From NCBI GenBank assembly GCA_911728435.2, contig OU452200.1, positions 34,921,715-34,985,714 on the forward strand: DNA of 64,000 bases, in the 5' to 3' direction. How positions within the stretch are numbered: the stretch's first letter is position 1; each line of letters begins with the position of its first letter. The notes under the pieces are model-generated. The model was not told the DNA's origin, did no database searches, and saw only the letters and a list, made by a program, of their open reading frames with translations. Of the stretch, positions 35,646-45,834 are shown piece after piece. Source of the stretch: Apoderus coryli (lineage: Eukaryota; Arthropoda; Insecta; Coleoptera; Attelabidae). The position numbers were made by a program, and so were the translations under genes.

Positions 35646-36339
35646 TTAACGGAGCGACCGCTAGTTTGACAGCTCGTACTTTATCAGTCATCTGAATGCA
35701 TCCCACGTACCTATAACTATATCGCATTTCATATACCTAAGTTCATTTTTACAAGTAAAGTTTATCGATCATTTTCTATTATTCAATAAACAACTTTACC
35801 AATGTAAATTGATATGTTTACGTCAGGTCAGTTTATATTCCTAGTGTGTTCGAAGTTTGTATAGAAGTAAACATTTTTAAAAATGCTTTACTCGAAACTT
35901 CTTTAAAGTTCAGCTAGTTGAAGTAGTATTGTAAGTAAGGATAGTTGTTCGAACAATGCGTCCATAGATTAAATGAATTTGTTGGATGAAAACACAGTGG
36001 AGTGGTACAGCAAAATTGAATTTTTATGTTTTGTTAAGGTTTATGTTGTTTTCGTTAGGTTAAACAGGTTTACATTATGATGTAATCTTACAAATCATTA
36101 TACAGGGTGTTCCTCATTGTGTCACATTCATTTTTTATTTAAAATATGTCCAAATTATACAAGATATATAAGAAACAACTGTGAATAGGTATAGGGAAAC
36201 CTGAATAAACTTATCATGAAATTTTCTCAGGAATCCAAAAATAAAATAATATACTGGAAGTCCTTCGACCTTAAAAATATTTTGGAATTAAAGATCCCGA
36301 TGGCAGCCAGTCGGAAAATTAGATTCACGATTTATAGTA

Positions 36340-36680
36340 TATTTTATTTCCCGCACAGGGAAACTATTGTGATCGCGCTAAAAAAATAAATAAAGACGGA
36401 TATAACTATTTTGAAGTTTCCTGAGACGATTAAGATCATTTCCACATGGAAGTCTGTCTGTCTGTGTATGTGTGTCTGTATGTATTCTTCCACGATAGCG
36501 CCCAAGCGCTTTAACCAATTGAGGTGAATTTTGGTGTATGAGTTTGGGGCAGTCCTAGGATAAAGCCATTAGATTTTGGTTGAAATCGCTTAAGCCCTGT
36601 GATTGGAGTGGCCACAACTACTAAATTTTCCTATATCAGTAGGGGTCAAGTGATACATCATTTTAAAGCATTTTTAATCG
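36340..36680 (+). repeat. Dispersed repeat with GTCTGTCTGT tract
   Basis: The block CGGATATAACTATTTTGAAG, GAGACGATTAAGATCATTTCC, a GTCTGTCTGT tract and CGCTTTAACCAATTGAG is shared with 30480-30593 plus 31735-31800 (split by mariner) and, inverted, with 41220-41428. Each copy starts with a fold of the type TTTCCCGCAC...GGAAA. The class is unknown. In the 41-kb copy it is continuous with the tRNA-like unit. Confidence 0.6.
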
Positions 36681-37376
36681 GCTATTTTGTTTTGTACGTT
36701 TTATGTTGTCAATTGGTAATTTTAAGATTGTTTAATTTGTAATTGTTGATAATGTTGCTGTTGGGAACTGCTGCTTTCATATTATCGTAAAGAAGTCGAA
36801 TTATCCGGATGCATTTCTGGCGACATCCGTTGAGTCGAACGCCTTGACAAGTTGTATAAAACCCATGTATAAAGGACGATTTTGTTCCCGTGAATTTTCC
36901 TGTATTTACCTGGAACTAAATATCATGTCCACTGTACCTTTGTTGGGTCTAGATTGTAGATTGTTTTATCGGAGTGGTTTAGGCGGTTTGGCCTCCCTTC
37001 ACTTCGACCTGCAGAAGATCTTTTGTGAATAACTCTAATCTATGAATTGCCCAGCTGTCCCACACTTCATAAAGTTGATGATTTCTCTGGGGGCTAAATT
37101 CCTTGCCTCGTCGGGTGTTAGAGTCACGCCTCCAAGGTGTTTTAGCCTTTTGCAGAAAAGTGCCATGTATTCATAGAGCACGTGTGCTGTTGTCTCTGTT
37201 GCGTCTTCGCAAAACCGACAAGTGTCGTCCTCAGTTAGGCCCATCTTTTTGAGATGGTACTTCACTGGGTGGTGTCCCGTAAAAAGGCCTGTAATTCGTC
37301 TTAGATCGCTTCTCTCCAGTTGGATAAGCTTCCCTGCGTTGGCCTCTGAAGGTTTAATAAACCTTTTTGATTGTCT

Positions 37377-37799
37377 TGTAACCATTTTGAAATTAGCGGG
37401 TATTATGTACATTCAGTAAGGATACTAATTTGATAGCTCAAACCAAATGAATCCCAATATGCCATTCCAAATTGTTACGGTTCGATTCAAGTTTTACGAG
37501 CGGTTTCAAATAAAGACGAACCAATAAAGAATATCAACTTGAATAATAACAGAATCAAATTATGGAAAATTACTCACGTTTTATAATGTTGGATCACTTT
37601 GTATTTCAATAATTTGATTCTGTTATTATTCAAGTTGATATTCTTTGTTTGTTCTTCTTTATTTGAAACCGCTCGTAAAACTTGAATCGAACCGTAACAA
37701 TTTGGAATAGCATGTTGGGATTCATTGGGTTTGAGCTATAAAATTAGTATTCTTACTGAATGTACATAATACCCGCTAATTTCAAAATGGTTACAATTG
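37377..37799. repeat. Inverted repeat made of two LTR 3' ends
   Basis: 37377-37587 and 37607-37799 are inverted copies over about 190 bp, with a spacer of about 20 bp. Shared strings include GCTAATTTCAAAATGGTTACA and ATTTGAAACCGCTCGTAAAA. Differences are few, so the arms are young relative to each other. Confidence 0.8.
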
Positions 37800-39045
37800 G
37801 CGCAGTCGGTAGGATTAGTTTTGTATGTATAGAACAGGATTAGTTTTGTATGTATAGGATTAATTAGTTTTCTATGATTAGGATCAGTATGAATTAGATT
37901 GGTTTTTGTATGACAAGGGTTAGTTTTTATGAATTAGTCTAGTTTTTTATGGACAGGATTGGTTTTTTATGAACAAGATTAGTTTTTTTTTGGACAGGAT
38001 CAGTTTTTCTATGGACAGAATGCATTTATTTTCGTATGAGGCATTGTTTTTCGTATAAAATTGATTGTTTCAGTTTTTTCTAGTATATGATTCAGTTCAT
38101 AAAGAATTTTGATGTTTCTTTTGTTGTTTTTTGTTTTCAGTTCATGTTAGGTTATTATTTTTTTTATGTTTCTTTAAAAGTTATCTTTGTGCGGGACAGT
38201 TTAATTGGACGAAGTTTTCTTTCATTAAAAAGTACCGTATAGCCAATAAAAAAATAACCCAAGATTTGTTTATTCATTATAGGTTTTGATTAATTAATTA
38301 CTCAGCGTTAATTAATTAACTAAAGTAGTTTTGTGTTTTTTTTTTGTTGTGTTTAGTTTCCATAGTTATTTTCTTTTAAACCTCGTTAATTAAAAGAAGA
38401 AGAAGATTACAGCTTTTGTTTGGTTTAGTTTTTTATTTGTAAAGTCAGGTTAAAAGTAAATGTTTTGTAGTTCTTGTTATAAAAGTTTTGGTCGCGGATT
38501 GTTAGTATTTTCAGAGAAATTTCGCTACAGATAGATAGCAAGTTTATTTTTCGTAGAGTTTCGTTTAAAACTTTATTTATTCTAAAGTTTAATTGAGTTT
38601 TCTTAGTAATGTTTGTTTTTTTTTTAAGATCATCTGTTTTAAACAGTAAAAGCAACATGTTTTTAGATGTTTTCTTTCAGATTTTTTTTTCATTAAAGAG
38701 TTCTTATTTTACTGTGTATTTTAATAACCAGTTTTTTTTTTACTTTTGTGTATTGTTCTTCGACTTTTCATTTCCTTCTTGAAAATTGAACTTATATGTA
38801 CTTTTTGTTAGTCTATAAGGGACAATTTTCATGAAAGTTATGTTAAGGTGGTTCAATTTTCTTTATTTTATCGGTTCTTATTTTTTTTAATGTTTTAAAA
38901 GGTAGTTCTTTTTCACCAGTGTTTTCAGAACGGTGTTAGGAAAAATTAAGGAAACAAAGAGAACTATAGCTCTTTGTTTTGGTCAGATATAACGTTTAAA
39001 GTTTCTGAATTGCTTGTTACATAAAGCAACAAGACTTTAAGTTAT

Positions 39046-39149
39046 GTTGGAAATTTATTTCACACTACCATGCTTCCACCAGACGGCCGTTTCGTCGATC
39101 CACGACTCATCAGTGGTGATCGGCAGGCAGTGTGACCTAAATTTCCAAC
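39046..39149. repeat. 104-nt hairpin enclosing the hammerhead motif
   Basis: GTTGGAAATTTA and TAAATTTCCAAC are perfect 12-bp inverted ends. Inside them TCACACT pairs with AGTGTGA, and then comes stem I of the ribozyme. Together they extend stem I to a long, interrupted helix. Confidence 0.7.
39077..39118 (-). ncRNA. Hammerhead ribozyme, complete core
   Basis: Minus strand, 5' to 3': stem I CACCA, then CTGATGA, stem II GTCG-TGGAT-CGAC, GAAAC, GGCC, GTC (cleavage triplet), then TGGTG, which closes stem I perfectly. Stem III is AC/GU around GGCC, or a self-complementary ACGGCCGU that could pair between two molecules. All invariant core bases (CUGANGA, GAAA, NUH) are present. The motif caps a longer hairpin (39046-39149). 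No Penelope-type coding sequence is attached. Confidence 0.75.
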
Positions 39150-40457
39150 ATTTACAAAGAGCTTATACTAGCACGAGAATTGATTGAGAAAGAGATGTTT
39201 GTGGCGACACCTAGCGTGAACAGGCAATATGCCGGGTGAAACACAGTTCACTACGATGGCCGGACAAGAAGTACAACTCCATTATATCCTATTGCTAAAG
39301 TTTCTTTTTGTCGTAGGAAGAACTTCCATTCTTTCTAGTTAGTTTTTTGTTTAAAGTTGTCTTTTAGTAGAAGTTTTATGTAAAGTCTTCATTTTTTCTT
39401 TAAAGTTTTCGTTTCCGTTAAAGTTTTCTTCTCTTTTAACGTTTCTTTTGTAGCCGTGTGTTTTCTATTGTAAAGGATTTTTTTTTTGTTAAAGTTTTTA
39501 AAGGTCTTTTTCTAGATAGAATTCTCTATCATAGGCACTCAATATATTATTCTTATATTACTTGCAGATGTAAAATATTGACGAAAGATTGTATTTGTAG
39601 ATAGAAAACTATAAAATTATGAGGCACATCCATAAAACCCAGACCTAAATATAGGGTAGGACAAAAGTAAATTCCATTGCCCGTGCGTCTTATTACAGTC
39701 TTAGACCTGGAGTGTTTCTCCAGTAGGACTTAAATTGTTCCTTTTCCCATCTCCGAAGTTCTTCCTTCATATGGCTTTTTGGAAGGCCAAAGATGGGTTC
39801 CGGGCCGCAGAACGGAGCGTCTGCGCCCTCTTTTGCAAGTTGGTCCGCCGCTTCGTTCCCCTCTATGCCTTCATGTCTGACATAATATTGATCTACCGTT
39901 CCGGGATGCGTCTCTGCAGGCATTCTTGAGCACAACGATTAATAGCGTTGATCTCTGCTTGGAATATAGTGCGACTTTTCCCGAGAGATTCAGAGAGCCT
40001 GCAATTAGGCCCGTATACTCCCATGCCTGTGTTCCCTTCTATTCCTTTTGAACCGTCCGTATACCAGACGGATGTGTTTTCTGGAAATCGTGGTTCCCCA
40101 TTTAGCCAATTTTGACGGTCTGCAATGACCACTTCAAATGGGATTTCAAAATCATGTTTGCGTGGCAAAGCGTCCGAGGGTTTTCTTCCTGAATGGGTCT
40201 AAAAAGATAACACCCTTCTGAAAGTGGTAGAAGACCATTTGACCAAATTCTTGCAAGAATCTTTCCGGCGACGGAGCGGTTTTGGTGTTCCCTATTTCGG
40301 TTATTAGAACATGAGAATATTCCAATATCACTGATCCTCCTTCTTTAAAAAGCTGAGGCGATATGCCATCAGAGCCAGCTGTACTGCAGCTGCACTTATG
40401 TAATGGTCTCTGGGGCAACGGATGGGGTAATCTAGGACGATAGGGCTGGCGAGGCAT

Positions 40458-40827
40458 AAAGATTCAACCACATACCAATAATTTATCAATTGTTATGTGA
40501 GAATTTCAAAATATCCCAAAGATGTAAAATGTAAAAAATTGTTTGATTATATATTTTAGAATTGTTAATTTCAAATTTGATACTTTTAATTTTAAGAATA
40601 TTAATCCCCGCTTTTGTTAACATAAAATCAATTTTACTCGATATCAAGACCTAATTTAAACATTCATTTGTCAGAATCCAAGCACAATATATTTTGTATT
40701 ATCCCCGATTGATTTTAGATACGTGATTTAAGTAAGAAAAATGTTGTTGTTACTGCTGAAGACAGCCTTTTTGCTACTGTGGTAAGTACTTAATTCAAAA
40801 ATTAGATATGAGATACAAAAAAGTATT
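40458..40827. other. Spacer without recognisable gene
   Basis: AT-rich. Nothing was identified between the RNase H LINE and the tRNA-like repeat. Confidence 0.4.
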
Positions 40828-41428
40828 GACAGGAGTGGGATTCGAACGCGGAACCTTCCGCATGCGAAGGGCACGCTCTATCATGACGCCAAAAACCCTT
40901 CATCAAATTACTTTATTATGTATAAGAGTTACAGGTTCCAACTACCTAACTGGTGAAATTTTAAACGCAATTTTCTCGAGAACTATGGGAATTTATATCA
41001 AAGTAACCTATCGCTGTAAAGCAGATCAAAAATGCTTTAAATGATGTATTGCTGCTATTTGAAAATTTGGCGGTTGTGTCCACTCCTATCACAGGGTTAA
41101 AGCGATTACAACCAACAACTCTTAAGAGTGTAAATCGTCCCCTTAAAATCTGAAACTAACCGTAGACAGTCTCCATTTTAAAGGGTTTAAAAAATAGCCC
41201 TGAATCTTCAAAATTATTATGCAATAATTTAATTTAAGCTCAATTGGTTAAACCGCTTAGGCTCATCGTTGAAGAATACATACAGACACAGACACACACA
41301 GACAGACAGACAGACTTCCATCTGGAAATGGTCCTAATCCCCTCAAGGAACTTCAAAATGGTTATATCCGTCTTTATCTCATTTTTTTAGCTCGTTCACA
41401 ATACTTTCCCGGTGCGGGAAAGTAAAAA
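40828..41428 (-). repeat. Composite repeat ending in a tRNA-like unit, copy 2
   Basis: On the minus strand the unit runs from a TTTCCCGCACCGGGAAAG fold (about 41415) through the GTCTGTCTGT tract and the CCAGTTAGGTAGTTGGAACC segment. It ends in the tRNA-like block GCATGCGGAAGGTTCCGCG and TTCGAATCCC (40828-40900). The last two parts match 27095-27256. The tRNA-like part is at the 3' end, the reverse of a usual SINE. Confidence 0.6.
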
Positions 41429-41456
41429 TAATAATTAAAAAACATAAATTTTTAGA

Positions 41457-41500
41457 TTGTCCTGAAGAAGGCAAGATTTACCTTGCCGAAACGTAGACAA
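41457..41500 (+). ncRNA. Hammerhead ribozyme motif
   Basis: Stem I TTGTC pairs with GACAA. The core CTGAAGA, stem II GGCAAG/CTTGCC (6 bp, loop ATTTAC) and GAAAC are followed by GTA, giving an AC/GU stem III without loop and a GUA triplet. This tiny stem III is the known minimal form from Penelope-like elements, which is thought to act as a dimer. It adjoins the tRNA-like composite repeat. Confidence 0.7.
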
Positions 41501-42315
41501 AATATGACAAGGAACTAAATAAAAAACTATAGTTCCAATTATATATGATAGTTTGTGTTCGAACCTCATCCCAAGAAAGTAATCGTTAAAATTATAAAAA
41601 ACAAGGTTCAACAAATCGAAAAGAGGAAAAAAAATGAGAAAAAAATGGGCATTGAGCCAAATTGTTTGGTTCGCTTTTGGCACTCAACGTGTTAAACTTA
41701 AAACGACTTTGTATAACGTTTACCTTCAAAACTATATTATGATTTCCGAAGGAAGAAGATACGAATGTTCGAGGATTATTCTTCTTCTTTCTAACCTCAT
41801 ACAAATTGTAAATCCAGATACATTCAGTTGACTGGTATATTTTTATTATTTTTTTTAATCCATTAAAAGCATTTATTCCCATAAAACATATAAACAATAT
41901 CATTCATGTTTTGCTTTTTTTTTTCTCAGCAATAAATATGTTGGCTGATTTTAAAGAACAGTCGTGATTTAACTACCAACTGTCGTATACAGAAATCGTT
42001 TATGCGGAAAAATGGTCAGCTGTCCTATTTTATATTTCCATTGAGGAATTTTCGTAAATGATATTAGCTGTCGTGGCCAGCTGATACATATGTCACAGAA
42101 CAAAAAATCTATCTGTCCTCATCGAGTTTTACGAGGATTTTTGCTAGACGGAAATAGAAGCGGGCTGTAGATTATGAATATCTGTTGTATTCGGTCAACA
42201 GATATACCTATTCAGAATATTTTATTTTCTGTAAAACAGTCAGATTCAGCAGGGGCAACTGGTGTATGAGAGCTGTAGAACCTCAAAAAATTAGAAATAA
42301 ATGACAAAATTAATA
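41501..42315. other. Spacer without recognisable gene
   Basis: Open frames at 41592-41903 (minus) and 41634-41831 (+) show no family motif. The sequence after the ribozyme motif may be Penelope-like flank. Confidence 0.35.
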
Positions 42316-43619
42316 TAAGGTTTTCCAATAGGGATGATACGATTTTGAAGCGACGTTGCGGCTATTTGTAATATGTCATGATCTGTCATTTGTTTGTTAT
42401 TGTATTCAGTAGTGCTTACAATTTCATCATGGAGAGATATACGCAAGAACAACGTTTACAAATTATTCAGTTTTATTATCAAAATAATCGTTTTCCAATT
42501 GCAACTTTTCGTGCGCTTTTGCCATTCTATGGTCGTAATAATCGTCCAAGTGTGCTCGCTATTCGTCGAATTGTTGAAAATTTTGAGCATACATTTTCAT
42601 TACATAATGTTCAAGTGCCAATAAGACAAAGAACCGCCCGAAGTAATGCAAATATTGCTGCCTTTGAGGAAACTGTTACTGAAGACCGCAATTTGTCGAT
42701 TCCAAGACGTTTTCAACAATTGGGACTGTCTCAAAACACAACCTGGCGGATTTTGAGAAAGGATTTAAGTTTGCATCAGTATAAAATTGTTCTCACTCAA
42801 GAACTGAAGCCATTGGACCACTGTAAACGTCGTGAATTTGCCGATTTTGCCTTGGAACAACTTAAAAACGATAACGATTTTTTTAAGAGAATCATCTTCT
42901 CCGATGAGGCACACTTTCATCTGAGTGGTGCGGTAAATAAACAAAACTGTCGATTCTGGTGCGAAGAAAATCCACAAATTATTCATGGAAAACCATTACA
43001 TTCACCTAAATTGACAGTTTGGTGTGGTTTTTGGTCTGGTGGAATCATCGGTCCGTACTTCTTTCGAAATGATGCTGGTAACACCGTTACTGTAAATGGA
43101 GAGCGGTATAGATCGATGATAACCAACTTTTTATGCTCGATTTTGGAAGAAGTTGATCTTGACAACATTTGGTTCCAGCATGACGGGGCTACGTGCCACA
43201 CAGCAAATGCAACAATTGTATTATTGCGAGAAAAGTTTGGAGATTCGATTATTTCAAAAAATTATGATATTGAATGGCCTCCAAGAAGTTGTGATTTAAC
43301 ACCATTAGACTATTTCTTGTGGGGTTATTTGAAGTCATTGCTCTTTCGAAATAAACCAGACTCTCTTCAAGCTTTACAAGTCAATATTGAACGTGCCATT
43401 CATGACATACGATTTCATTTAGTAGAAAAAGTGCTCGAAAATAGGGTTCATCGAATTCGTTCCTGCAGAAGAAGTCGTGGAGGCCATTTGAATGACGTTT
43501 TATTTAGAACTGAATTGTATCGATTGTGCTTCACATTCCATAAAAAACTTTTGAATTTCCTTAGCAATAAGTGTGTATTTTTTTTAAAGAAATCATATCA
43601 CTCTTATTGGAAAACCCCA
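42316..43619 (+). mobile_element. DD41D mariner-type transposon, nearly intact (1304 bp)
   Basis: TA flanks both ends (42314-42315, 43620-43621). Left TAAGGTTTTCCAATAGGGAT and right (inverted) TGGGGTTTTCCAATAAGAGT continue as TGATA(C/T)GATTT, giving terminal repeats of about 30 bp with few mismatches. One long open transposase frame fills the interior. This is the best preserved DNA transposon in the window. Confidence 0.9.
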
Positions 43620-43625
43620 TATTAA
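42429..43625 (+). CDS. DD41D (DUF4817-type) transposase, 398 aa
   Basis: Start MERYTQEQRLQIIQFYYQNN at 42429 fits the family better than the in-frame ATG 17 codons upstream. The N-terminal DUF4817/HTH region covers about residues 1-60 and a second HTH runs to about 150 (RRFQQLGLSQNTTWRILRK). Catalytic Asp residues lie in FKRIIFSDEAHFHLSG, WFQHDGATCHTA and CDLTPLDYFLWGYL, with 41 residues between the second and third. All three are present and the frame has no lesion. The family C-terminal block GGHLNDVLF is followed by about 38 further residues that run through the right terminal repeat to a stop just outside the element, so the native stop was probably lost. The enzyme would cut and paste its own element at TA. 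Whether it is expressed is unknown. Confidence 0.85.
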   Translation: MERYTQEQRLQIIQFYYQNNRFPIATFRALLPFYGRNNRPSVLAIRRIVENFEHTFSLHNVQVPIRQRTARSNANIAAFEETVTEDRNLSIPRRFQQLGLSQNTTWRILRKDLSLHQYKIVLTQELKPLDHCKRREFADFALEQLKNDNDFFKRIIFSDEAHFHLSGAVNKQNCRFWCEENPQIIHGKPLHSPKLTVWCGFWSGGIIGPYFFRNDAGNTVTVNGERYRSMITNFLCSILEEVDLDNIWFQHDGATCHTANATIVLLREKFGDSIISKNYDIEWPPRSCDLTPLDYFLWGYLKSLLFRNKPDSLQALQVNIERAIHDIRFHLVEKVLENRVHRIRSCRRSRGGHLNDVLFRTELYRLCFTFHKKLLNFLSNKCVFFLKKSYHSYWKTPY

Positions 43626-44069
43626 CATGAAGCAGAATTGTTTCCGGCAGATTTGTCTATAATAAATATGTTTCTATTACAAAAGAAAGGCGGCAAAAAT
43701 GGGAGAGGAGTGTTGTGATACGTTTTACCGAAATATTTATAAGTGCTATGAATAATAGAATTAATACACTAGTTAAAGGATACTAAGAAAATAGAGGTTT
43801 AATGCATGTTTGTTAACTTTCATCAAGTTCGAAAATTATTGCAGTTTTAAAAAATCTGCATTCAATACCAACTTTATAGCAATTTACAAAGCTTCGATAT
43901 TTTATTACCAAGCAAGCATCATGGCAGTATTATCCAATGACTTCACAATATTAATCACTAGAAAATACTACTAAGAGTCTTGCCTTAAGCCATGAAAAAA
44001 GGTGAAGATACTTGATTGACATTAAGCACAGACTTTCTTTGTTTATTTTATTTTGTACCCGTTAGTGTT
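43626..44069. other. Spacer without recognisable gene
   Basis: AT-rich; nothing was identified. Confidence 0.4.
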
Positions 44070-44480
44070 TATTGGAACTTTATAAATTAAATTGCGAGCA
44101 GCCAATTAAGTCCGATTACCGTCAGTTTTCGTCATTTGTGAACAAGAAACGTACTAGCTCTAGAGTTCCTGGTACCATCACAACTCTCCTCAGGATATTG
44201 TTGAAAAATTTTCGAGGTATTTTCGTAGTGTTTATGTTCATTCGTATCCTGTCAGTGATGATTTTGGGTGGACAGGGCGTGGCGCATCTGTTGGAGTTGT
44301 TGATATCACTGTGGATGATGCGCTTCACGCTAGTAGATCATCACTTAAGAACACGCTAACTTGTGGGACGGACGGCGTACCCTGTTTAATTGTGAAGGAC
44401 TGCATTTTAAGCAATTATTGACCCATTTCACTCGTTTGCAATTTCTCCAACTTGCTTGAGAGTGTCATATACACCAAGCT
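44070..44480 (+). pseudogene. LINE fragment upstream of the polymerase core
   Basis: DYRQFSSFVNKKRTSSRVPG, then in another frame SRYFRSVYVHSYP, ITVDDALHASRSSLKN, CGTDGVPCLIVKDCIL and PISLVCNFSNLLESVI. This is the linker and first finger motif of a Jockey-type reverse transcriptase. It has one frameshift and small deletions, and is cut off at about 44480 where a mariner end begins. Confidence 0.65.
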
Positions 44481-44562
44481 GTCCAACTTTAGGATAGAGC
44501 TGTCAGTTGCCAGATTGCAACACCAGGGTTGCCAAATCCCGAAATATAAAAGGCAACCCTCG
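44480..44562 (-). mobile_element. Mariner family 1, solitary 5' end
   Basis: Minus strand: CGAGGGTTGCCTTTTATATT, then GGCAACCCTGGTGTTGCAA and the leader GACAGCTCTATCC, next to a TA at 44563-44564. It matches the left end of the copy at 60.9 kb. GGGTTGCC and GGCAACCC inside the end form a hairpin. The rest of the element is missing. Confidence 0.75.
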
Positions 44563-44809
44563 TAAGTGGGTGAATAACGACACAACGGGAATTATTTTCA
44601 ACAGGTCGTTGTGATACACCGTTCCCTTTCTTGACTGATTTGTTTTCGAAGGATGATGAGGGTTTATACCTCCGAAATATGTTTCCTGGAGGTGACTTTA
44701 TAGTTTGCTTTATCATAGATATTGCACTCCACTGTGAGAATGAATTATTTCTTCAAATTATTAATGAAATGTTTGTGTAATGGTTTTGGACACTCTATCT
44801 GCATCAGCA

Positions 44810-45004
44810 TTAAAATCCTAAATGCATTTTGTTTATACATGCACAACATACAAAATAATACCGAAATGCAAATACCCACCGCGGCAATTTCTGTTTGTTA
44901 ATTTTCTCCCATCCTTTAATTACTTTGTCTAAAGTTCTAAGTTGTATTTCATTTTCTTGAACCAGTTCGTCGTAAGTAATCTTGTTTAGTTTACAGCATG
45001 TCAT
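44810..45004 (-). other. Possible coding exon, unidentified
   Basis: On the minus strand KLNKITYDELVQENEIQLRT, then LDKVIKGWEKINKQKLPR, has a protein-like, helical, charged composition unlike nearby noise. A GT follows the Arg codon. No convincing acceptor was found upstream. It could be an exon of a host gene or part of an unknown element. Confidence 0.25.
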
Positions 45005-45483
45005 TCTATTAGTTAGTTAATTCGTCTCTAGAAGGGATTATTTACTAGAAAGTAAAGCTGCCTTTGTATTTTTAGATTTTCTGTTTTCATTAAACGAACA
45101 ATGATTTCCTTTTTAATTGCTTTGCAAATTTTTCTAATCGAATTTCATTACGAAATTATATTGGCGGTTAGAGTAGTGAGTTGAAATTTGTGTTTACCTA
45201 TCTCTGGGAACGTGCTCTTATGCAATGCGCTTGCAGCTCGCACATTAACCTAGAAGTTTGTGATTTGGTTAGTTAATGTATTTGAAAATATATACTGGTT
45301 TCCTTTTTGTGCGGTAAATGAATTACTAATTATTTTATAATCTTTTATTCAGTAGCAATTTTTAAGCACAGAATAATCATAATACAATATGCACACAAAC
45401 ACTATATTGCTTGTGGCTGGATTGACATAAGTGGAATAGGAAAGTCAGAGCCGTATTGAAAAAAATCATATTCGAAAACGGGT

Positions 45484-45700
45484 AATAATAATAATAACAA
45501 TTTTTATTTTCAATTTCGACAATATAACATTATTACAAAATATGCTACGTCTTTTCCAGTATTTTAAATATTAAATTTAGACGTTGCCATTTGCACCGGT
45601 TGCTCTACGTCGTCTGATGAGACCAGGTTCCCGACGATCAAAATAGTGACTGGGCGCCACCAAACTTACCCAAAGTATCAATCAGCAAACCAGTTTGGGA
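45484..45700 (-). repeat. Probable LINE 3' tail
   Basis: The minus strand ends in AATAAAAATTG followed by (TTA)n, as in the LINE tails at 22.3 and 49.9 kb. The upstream part has no readable coding sequence. Confidence 0.4.
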
Positions 45701-45834
45701 ATTTGCTAATATAAACTGTAAGCTAGTATTTTTTTTAATATCCCCACATTAAAACACAGATGTAAGTATATATTTTTGTTTTGCTTTTCTGTATTTGCTT
45801 CTATTAAATAACGATTAAATAAATTAACTTGACA

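Larger units (their letters stand above)
37377..39697 (-). mobile_element. Rearranged LTR element with inverted LTR ends and primer-binding site
   Basis: An exact 4-bp duplication GTCT (37373-37376, 39698-39701) flanks it, and its removal restores the LINE codons Gly-Leu-Arg-Gln-Ser. Outer ends are TGTAATAAGACGCAC at 39697 (minus) and GGTTACA at 37377, the ends of the LTR seen at 9.8-11.4 kb. Inside, a second copy of the LTR 3' end (37607-37799) points the other way. It is followed by TGGCGCAGTCGGTAGG, a primer-binding site of the Ty3/gypsy type, and about 250 bases of leader. The rest (to about 39500) is T-rich and unassigned. No gag or pol is visible. Confidence 0.7.
37035..40457 (-). pseudogene. 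RNase H-bearing LINE (I-superfamily type), split by an LTR element
   Basis: Minus strand, in order. 40457-40180 is a weak polymerase remnant (SDGISPQLFKEGG). 40168-39893 gives VWYTDGSKGIEGNTGMGVYG, the first Asp block of RNase H. 39935-39702 gives YVRHEGIEGNEAADQLAKEG, its last block, ending RNTPGLR. After the insertion at 37377-39697 the frame resumes at 37372 with QSKRFIKPSEANAGKL, LTGHHPVKYHLKKMGL and DDTCRFCEDATETTAHVLYE, a zinc-knuckle-like tail. The deaminated-looking, multi-frame state shows it is dead. It lies between genes. Confidence 0.85.
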
